A DNA stretch of 11,013 nucleotides from Candidatus Gerdarchaeota archaeon (lineage in GTDB: Archaea; Asgardarchaeota; Heimdallarchaeia; JABLTI01). The notes below the pieces were generated by a model, which searched no databases, was not told the origin of the DNA, and was given only the letters and a program-made list of their open reading frames with translations. The stretch covers positions 1 to 11,013 of the forward strand of contig JAEORJ010000396.1 of the NCBI GenBank assembly GCA_016840945.1. Direction: 5' to 3'. The position numbers were made by a program, and so were the translations under genes. Of the stretch, positions 6,728 to 11,013 are shown one piece after another. Positions within the stretch are counted from its first letter, which is position 1; the number at the start of each line of letters is the position of its first letter.

Positions 6728-7474
6728 ATGATTCAGTTAAAACACAAAAAAGCAATTCTAATAATATTTTTAGTGTTTTTACCGGTAGCTACGATTGCAA
6801 CAATAAATGCGAATGAACCAGAAGAAATTGACTTTATAATATATGCACCAAGCCCATATGTACAAATGATTATGGAGGATATGGTATTTCAAGCAGAAAA
6901 TCTTGGATTAATTGTAAATACCATTTATTATCAAGACCCTTATGCAATGATAGCTCGTATGTATATGGGAGATTATGATCTCGCTTATGGACCAGCTTTA
7001 GCTAGACCATACGAATATGATCTTTTCAGCTTAGTAACATCTTTGACTTCAATCGATCAAACTATAGTTTTTCATAGTGATAATAAATTTACCAAAATGG
7101 TCACGGAGTTAGAACAATATTTATTGGCAGTAGAAACAACATCTGAAGAAGATATGCCTGATCTTTTAAATGATATAATCAACAAGTTTCATGATGCAGA
7201 AGAACGTTTATGGGAAAAACAACTTTTGATTCCATTAGGGTATTCTTATGAGTATATGCCAGGTTATACTGTTTATATATGCACTTACGTCAATAGTCAA
7301 GTAGGTCGTGTATTTGCAGATGATGACTTAAGGATCACATTTTCATCGCTAATCGATAGAACAGCATTTCTTAATTATTGGGCGCTTCTTCCTTTTGGAG
7401 TATACGAATCATATCATTTATTTGGCACTACCAGTTATCACAATTATGAATTGCCAAACTGCGTTCCAACGTAA
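6728..7474 (+). CDS. Secreted short SBP_bac_5-like protein, segments apparently permuted
   Basis: This 248-residue protein starts with a clear signal peptide: KHKK, then a hydrophobic core (about residues 9-24), then a small-residue site near INA-NE at 28-29. There is no lipobox cysteine. Residues 33-180 resemble the C-terminal lobe of family-5 extracellular solute-binding proteins (peptide/oligosaccharide ABC transport). They show FIIYAP, a helix, ENLGLIVN (the 'lGi.v' strand), RMYMGDYDLAYGP (the 'G.yDla' motif), a helical stretch with EERLWEKQ, and LLIPLGY ('ap.iPl'). Residues 187-225 (VNSQVGRVFADDDLRITFSSLIDRTAF) instead resemble the 'fN...f.d.rlR.AfsylIDR' segment, which in the family lies before the C-terminal lobe. 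The protein is under half the family's usual length. Signal peptide, ribosome site and terminator argue that the gene is intact. No permease or ATPase genes are adjacent, so a sensory or ligand-capture role is possible. Confidence 0.6.
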   Translation: MIQLKHKKAILIIFLVFLPVATIATINANEPEEIDFIIYAPSPYVQMIMEDMVFQAENLGLIVNTIYYQDPYAMIARMYMGDYDLAYGPALARPYEYDLFSLVTSLTSIDQTIVFHSDNKFTKMVTELEQYLLAVETTSEEDMPDLLNDIINKFHDAEERLWEKQLLIPLGYSYEYMPGYTVYICTYVNSQVGRVFADDDLRITFSSLIDRTAFLNYWALLPFGVYESYHLFGTTSYHNYELPNCVPT

Positions 7475-7486
7475 TTTATCTATATT

Positions 7487-7513
7487 GACCAGAGATTCTT
7501 CTGGTCTTTTTTT
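7487..7513 (+). terminator. Hairpin plus T-tract terminator
   Basis: GACCAGA (7487-7493) and TCTGGTC (7500-7506) form a perfect 7-bp stem with a 6-base loop, followed at once by seven T. It begins 12 bases after the stop of the SBP-like gene. The stem has four GC pairs, strong for this AT-rich region, and has the shape of a bacterial intrinsic terminator. Confidence 0.8.
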
Positions 7514-7534
7514 ATTTTCAAAATTTGCTAAATA

Positions 7535-7554
7535 TTTGTCTTATTATAAAACAT
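7535..7554 (+). repeat. Third copy of the TTTGTCTT-TATAAAACAT element
   Basis: TTTGTCTT (7535-7542), one base, then TTATAAAACAT (7544-7554) matches the minus-strand reading of 6696-6715 at 19 of 20 bases. It also matches, less fully, the left arm starting at 6641. Relative to the right arm it is inverted, so the SBP-like gene is bracketed by inverted 20-bp copies. The TTATAAAA core could serve as a TATA box, giving a transcript start near 7572 for the next gene. Confidence 0.65.
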
Positions 7555-7573
7555 TATTTAATTTTTTCATGTT

Positions 7574-7606
7574 GTTTTGTAATAATTATTTGTTTTAATA
7601 CAAAAC
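7574..7606. promoter_or_regulatory. Candidate operator: GTTTTGTA / TACAAAAC inverted repeat
   Basis: GTTTTGTA (7574-7581) and TACAAAAC (7599-7606) are perfect 8-bp inverted copies with 17 bases between them. Their GTTTTGT core is the same as the outer ends of the repeat at 6641-6717, and GTTGTTTTGT occurs exactly at both 6638-6647 and 7571-7580. It lies 35 bases before ATG 7642 of a putative DNA-binding protein, just upstream of a TATA-like TTTAATAT near 7609-7617, which would allow a leaderless transcript. Autoregulation is the natural hypothesis. Confidence 0.45.
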
Positions 7607-7641
7607 TATTTAATATTTGATAATATAACTTATAATTGTGT

Positions 7642-8244
7642 ATGAAAATGAATGATGAAGTAAATAAAGGTGGACGCCCCAGGAAATATGCTACAAACGC
7701 TGAAAGGCAAAAAGCCTATTATGAGCGCAAAAAAAAGAGAATAAAAGAATTAGAAAAAAAACTGGCTAGTTTAGATGGAAACTTAGAAACTGATTCTACC
7801 CCAATTAAAAACCTTAGAAAAAAAATTGATATTAAAAAAGCAAGCTTTTCTTGGAAAAAATATACTTCAAGAGAGTTAGCATTAATTGGCGAAAAGGAGT
7901 TAAAACGCTTAATAACCTCTTTTAACGAATTAATTGACAATAATTCTGTTTTGATGGAATCAATTCTAAATTTAATTATTACTACATTAGACATTGATTA
8001 TTCAGGATCGTTAACTGATATATCAAACAAGGATTTGGAGCACCTTGATAAAGATATTAATACTATTATTCAATTTTCAAAAGAAAATAATCAACAACAA
8101 ACTTTTCTTTATTTGCTTGAAGCAGAACTTGAAAGTAGACAGCGATCTATAGAAAGAGAGATTAGATTAGATATTCTTGAAGTTGAAACTCAAGAATTAT
8201 TAAAAGATAAAAAGAGAGATGAGATAAAAGTTATTCACAAATAA
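7642..8244 (+). CDS. Small basic coiled-coil protein with AT-hook-like N-terminus
   Basis: This 200-residue protein has no close family that I recognise. Residues 10-31 read GGRPRKYATNAERQKAYYERKK. The GRPRK core is AT-hook-like, and the 'kYat.aERq.aYreRKk' pattern is common at the N-termini of small phage, plasmid and chromosomal DNA-binding proteins. A highly charged coiled coil follows (about 29-45). The rest is mainly helical, with a hydrophobic helix around 103-117 (LMESILNLIITTLDI) and a long charged C-terminal helix (about 150-195). No signal peptide or transmembrane segment is seen. I chose ATG 7642; a TTG six bases upstream would add two residues. GTTTTGT/ACAAAAC half-sites lie directly before the gene and also before the SBP-like gene, so it may control both. 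That DNA-binding role is inference. Confidence 0.6.
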   Translation: MKMNDEVNKGGRPRKYATNAERQKAYYERKKKRIKELEKKLASLDGNLETDSTPIKNLRKKIDIKKASFSWKKYTSRELALIGEKELKRLITSFNELIDNNSVLMESILNLIITTLDIDYSGSLTDISNKDLEHLDKDINTIIQFSKENNQQQTFLYLLEAELESRQRSIEREIRLDILEVETQELLKDKKRDEIKVIHK

Positions 8245-8293
8245 ATTTCTCATTTTCTTTATTTTTCAAGTAAAATTTATTTTCAAATGACAT

Positions 8294-8300
8294 AATTATA
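8294..8300 (+). promoter_or_regulatory. TATA-like box for the TPR gene
   Basis: AATTATA lies about 45 bases before the start codon and would start transcription near 8324, leaving a short leader that includes the G run at 8334-8338. The T-rich stretch at 8246-8269, before the box, could end transcription of the preceding gene. Confidence 0.3.
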
Positions 8301-8333
8301 TCTTTGATAGCAAGTAAATTCAAAATCTTTTTT

Positions 8334-8338
8334 GGGGG
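8334..8338 (+). promoter_or_regulatory. GGGGG ribosome-binding site that favours ATG 8345
   Basis: Five G bases can pair with the CCUCC of the 16S rRNA tail through one G-U wobble. They touch ATG 8339 with no spacer but stand 6 bases before ATG 8345, which is normal spacing. The second ATG is therefore the better start. Confidence 0.5.
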
Positions 8339-8344
8339 ATGCGA

Positions 8345-10174
8345 ATGTTTACTGGTAAGAATAAAGATCTTCAAGAAATAATCAATTTAAGAGATAATGG
8401 GCAATTAAAAGAAGCAATTGAAAAAACAGTTGAATTTAATAAAGGAAAACACTCCCAAGAATATACTATTAGGGGGAAATTAATTGATGCTCTTCTTAAC
8501 GCTAACATAGGATTTTGGGAAAAAAGTCTAGCTTCAATAGAAGAAATTGTTCCTGCAAGCATTAAATCAGAAAATAAATTACTTTTAATTGATACTTATA
8601 TTGTAAAAGCTAATTGCATATTATATGCACAACAATATATGAATTGTTTAGAACAAATAAAAATAACAGAAAAAATGTTAATGAAAACTCTAAAATCAGC
8701 AAGTTATGATTATAGAATTCGCAAAGTGCATTTACTCCATCTTGAAAGCCGGTGTTTATCATGGATGGGTGATCCAAAGGAAGCATTAAAAATAGCTCAA
8801 GAAGGATTCACTATTGCTAAATCATTAGATGATAGTTTACTATTGATGAGATTCTATGGATTGCTTGGCCTTTGTAATTTTCAGACTGATTCATATGAAG
8901 AAGCTATTGCAAACTATAAGATTGGATACAAACTAGCAATGAAAAGTAAGAATGACCATTTTATAATGGATTTTGCTTTAAGATTAGCTGAGAATTATAG
9001 AGGGACTGGTAATTTTAAATTATCAATGAAGTATGCAGATATGGCTATAGATTATTGCAACAAAATTGGATCAAATTCAGATTGGATAAAGTACTTCAAA
9101 GGAATTTTACATTGGAATATGGGCGAGATAGAAGAATCAATTATAATATTTAAAGAAGTCATCCCATTAGTAGAAGAAGAAACAACCCATAAAGAGAGGG
9201 GGCTTGTTTTAATGGGAAAAGCAGTTATCGAAATGGCTGAAGGGGATATCAATAAATCAGTTGAGTACTTAACAGAAGCTGTAAAGTTAGCTAAAGAAAA
9301 GAATGATTTCTTCAGTGAAAATATTTTCTCAAGCGTATTAATACTTGCTTTATTTGATAAAGGAGAATTTGATAGAGTTTTAGAGATTTGCTTTTACATG
9401 CTAGATACTTTCAAAGATGGCAGAAAACCAGTCAGTCTTTATTCAATTTATTTTGAAATGGGTAAAACGTATCATGTTAAAGGTGAATATAATCTAGCTT
9501 TCGAGTATACACACCAAGCTTTAGAATTATTCAAAAAATATGATAGAGATATCTTTATAGCTATGTCTTTATTCACCCTAATACAAATTTCAATTGATAA
9601 AAATGACTCTGAATTATATATGAACTACCTTGAAGAATTAGAGAAATTTGTAAAATCTCATCCAACTATTTATTTTGAACAAACATATCAAACTGCACAA
9701 GCACTTGTATTAAAAACAAGTACTCGACCGAGGGATTGGATAAAAGCTATTGATATTTTAATTAAAGTTGTCGAAGAGAAATCTACTAAACATGGATATC
9801 CGCTTGTAGCTTTAATCACACTCTGTGAATTGTTGATGAATGAGTATAGTATTTCAGGAAATGAACAAGTACTTGAAGAACTAGAATTTTATATAAAAGA
9901 ATTATCTGAATTAGCTCAGAAACAAAATATTTACCATCTTCGACTCGAGGTAAATAATTTGCAAATTCTTACTCTATGGTTAAAAGCTCAAAATTCCAAA
10001 ATTGAGATTGATCTTCAAAAGGCTAAAAACCTACTTGAAAACACTCGTAAAGTAGCTGATGAAGCAGGTATGATTAGGTTAGCTGAAAATATGACTTATC
10101 AACAAGAAAAATTGCTAAAACAATTGTCTCAATGGGATGATTTTATTCGGCAATATTACGAGTTCATAAAATAA
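8345..10174 (+). CDS. Tetratricopeptide repeat protein
   Basis: This all-helical protein of 609 residues is built from about a dozen TPR units. The repeats are clearest at about 135-165 (CLSWMGDPKEALKIAQEGFTIA), 175-200 (LLGLCNFQTDSYEEAIANYK), 215-240, 255-275 (HWNMGEIEESIIIFKEV), 290-320 (IEMAEGDINKSVEYLTEAV) and 370-400 (GKTYHVKGEYNLAFEYTHQALEL). Each shows the W/L-G-Y-A-F-A-P type spacing. The C-terminal helices (about 520-605) keep the pattern with a weaker consensus. No catalytic domain, signal peptide or membrane helix is present, so it is probably a cytoplasmic scaffold or sensor that binds other proteins. It follows the AT-hook-like gene on the same strand after 94 bases and converges on the propeller gene across 41 T-rich bases. 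ATG 8339 is an alternative start adding two residues. The binding partner is unknown. Confidence 0.85.
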   Translation: MFTGKNKDLQEIINLRDNGQLKEAIEKTVEFNKGKHSQEYTIRGKLIDALLNANIGFWEKSLASIEEIVPASIKSENKLLLIDTYIVKANCILYAQQYMNCLEQIKITEKMLMKTLKSASYDYRIRKVHLLHLESRCLSWMGDPKEALKIAQEGFTIAKSLDDSLLLMRFYGLLGLCNFQTDSYEEAIANYKIGYKLAMKSKNDHFIMDFALRLAENYRGTGNFKLSMKYADMAIDYCNKIGSNSDWIKYFKGILHWNMGEIEESIIIFKEVIPLVEEETTHKERGLVLMGKAVIEMAEGDINKSVEYLTEAVKLAKEKNDFFSENIFSSVLILALFDKGEFDRVLEICFYMLDTFKDGRKPVSLYSIYFEMGKTYHVKGEYNLAFEYTHQALELFKKYDRDIFIAMSLFTLIQISIDKNDSELYMNYLEELEKFVKSHPTIYFEQTYQTAQALVLKTSTRPRDWIKAIDILIKVVEEKSTKHGYPLVALITLCELLMNEYSISGNEQVLEELEFYIKELSELAQKQNIYHLRLEVNNLQILTLWLKAQNSKIEIDLQKAKNLLENTRKVADEAGMIRLAENMTYQQEKLLKQLSQWDDFIRQYYEFIK

Positions 10175-10215
10175 ATTTTTGATATTATTCTCATTGTAAC
10201 CTTTTCTCTTTAACA

Positions 10216-11013
10216 TCATAAAAAAAAAGTAATTGTCCGTCGATAAAAAATCCGTGAGCTCCTATCTGAAGCAAAATCACCATAATATAAGTAACAATGT
10301 TGACCCATTTCAGTATCACCGCCTTCTCCAATTAAAGTTGGATACCAAACAATACGATCTGTTGATGGTGAAACCAAAACTCGACCTTGTTTCCAATGAA
10401 TTAAATCATCACTACCAGACAAATAAATTCGTCCATTAAAACCTTGCCAAGTCATTAACCATTTTTGTAGGTAGGTATTCCAACTAACAGAAGGATTTGA
10501 TCCAGGATGATCAGAAATAACTTTTATTGGTGAACCTTTCCCACCTAAACCTTCAATTGTGAAATCCTTGCCATCCCATTTTTTCCATGTTCCAGGTGCT
10601 GCAAGCGGATCTGTTGAAATAGCCATATGCATGATATTACCTCTATACTTACCTTGTTCTGCATAAAAGCACATCCAACGAGAATTGTTTTCATCTCTAA
10701 TTACACAAAAATCACCAGCACCTCCCCATGTTGGTTCCTCTGGTTTTTCTTTCCAAGCGGTTATTATTTGCTGACTTTCAGTCCATGATATACCATTATC
10801 AAAGGATTGAGTAACAGCTATAGATTTCCATGCGATTCCATCTGGATTGCGTGGGTACCAATGATCCTCTGCGTGAATAAAACCTATCAAATGATCACCA
10901 TCCATTCGGTGAACAGAATATAGCCAAGATCCACCATTCTTCCAAGATTCTTCATCTAATAAGCCACCTATAACTGCAGTATCTGGAGTTAAAAGTGTAT
11001 GATTTTCAGGATA
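10216..11013 (-). CDS. Five-bladed beta-propeller glycosidase-like protein, C-terminal part
   Basis: The frame is open to the window edge, so these 265 residues lack the true N-terminus. The ATG at 10905 is internal. The sequence is tryptophan- and glycine-rich with beta-propeller blade signatures: SWLYSVHRMDGDHLIGFIHAEDH (about 30-51), an Asp-box SFDNGISW (70-77), a WGGAGDFCVIRD strand (96-107), SGSDDLIHW (199-207, the 'S.DLi.W' motif of GH32/GH43-type enzymes) and WYPTLIGEGGDT (223-234). This suggests a GH43, GH32 or sialidase-like five-bladed propeller acting on a glycan. The catalytic acids cannot be assigned with confidence, and activity is not proven. Any signal peptide would lie off the window. 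A run of nine A (10220-10228, T in the gene) sits just before the stop, so the last few residues are sensitive to a length error. Confidence 0.65.
   Translation of the reverse strand, partial: YPENHTLLTPDTAVIGGLLDEESWKNGGSWLYSVHRMDGDHLIGFIHAEDHWYPRNPDGIAWKSIAVTQSFDNGISWTESQQIITAWKEKPEEPTWGGAGDFCVIRDENNSRWMCFYAEQGKYRGNIMHMAISTDPLAAPGTWKKWDGKDFTIEGLGGKGSPIKVISDHPGSNPSVSWNTYLQKWLMTWQGFNGRIYLSGSDDLIHWKQGRVLVSPSTDRIVWYPTLIGEGGDTEMGQHCYLYYGDFASDRSSRIFYRRTITFFL

Noticed and set aside
6696..7554. A transposon or MITE with 20-bp terminal inverted repeats around the SBP-like gene.
   Set aside because: No transposase is encoded, I see no convincing target-site duplication outside the repeats, and the repeats contain TATA-like cores at promoter positions. 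Kept only as an alternative in the findings.
10233..10439. A 68-codon plus-strand open frame opposite the propeller gene.
   Set aside because: It lies fully within the coding strand shadow of the propeller protein and shows no recognisable features.
1..11013. tRNA, rRNA, CRISPR array or riboswitch.
   Set aside because: I saw no cloverleaf with a terminal CCA or conserved arms, no regularly spaced direct repeats, and no known riboswitch core in any intergenic gap.

Overview
The window is AT-rich with compact intergenic gaps and nine genes or gene fragments, no RNA genes, no CRISPR array and no recognisable transposase. Several starts are preceded by archaeal-type TATA-like boxes placed about 25 bases before a plausible transcript start, and some transcripts look leaderless. 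Other genes have Shine-Dalgarno sequences. A long cytoplasmic TPR protein, an extracellular solute-binding-like protein, a DUF362 protein and an AT-hook-type coiled-coil protein, together with low GC, fit an archaeon. An Asgard lineage such as Heimdallarchaeia is my best guess, but this is inference and no marker gene proves it.

Layout from left to right: (1) the C-terminal end of a probable Nudix hydrolase (+, 1-189); (2) a polytopic membrane acyltransferase-3 protein (+, 338-1546); (3) a two-gene minus-strand operon, transcribed from 3300 leftward: a dienelactone-hydrolase-like alpha/beta hydrolase with a Cys nucleophile, then a DUF362 protein; (4) a divergent promoter region (3301-3485); (5) a large three-part protein with a CBM9/DOMON-like domain and a C-terminal serine esterase (+, 3486-5543), ending in a perfect 10-bp hairpin; (6) a two-domain GNAT acetyltransferase (-, 5604-6566); (7) a repeat-rich intergenic region leading into a secreted, short SBP_bac_5-like protein (+, 6728-7474) with a bacterial-style hairpin-plus-T terminator; (8) more copies of the same repeat, then a small basic coiled-coil DNA-binding-type protein (+, 7642-8244); (9) a TPR protein (+, 8345-10174); (10) the C-terminal part of a five-bladed beta-propeller glycosidase-like protein (-, 10216-11013, running off the window).

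How they might work together: acyltransferase 3, the carbohydrate-binding esterase, the propeller protein and the solute-binding-like protein share a carbohydrate or acyl-ester theme, but they are separate transcription units and no pathway is demonstrated. The most unusual part is 6600-7640. A 20-bp element (TTTGTCTT-n-TTATAAAACAT, with a third weaker copy) occurs three times around the secreted SBP-like gene, and separate GTTTTGT/ACAAAAC half-sites lie directly before the gene for a putative DNA-binding protein. This looks like a small local regulatory circuit or the remnant of an inverted-repeat-bounded cassette. The secreted protein itself appears to carry solute-binding-protein segments in permuted order.
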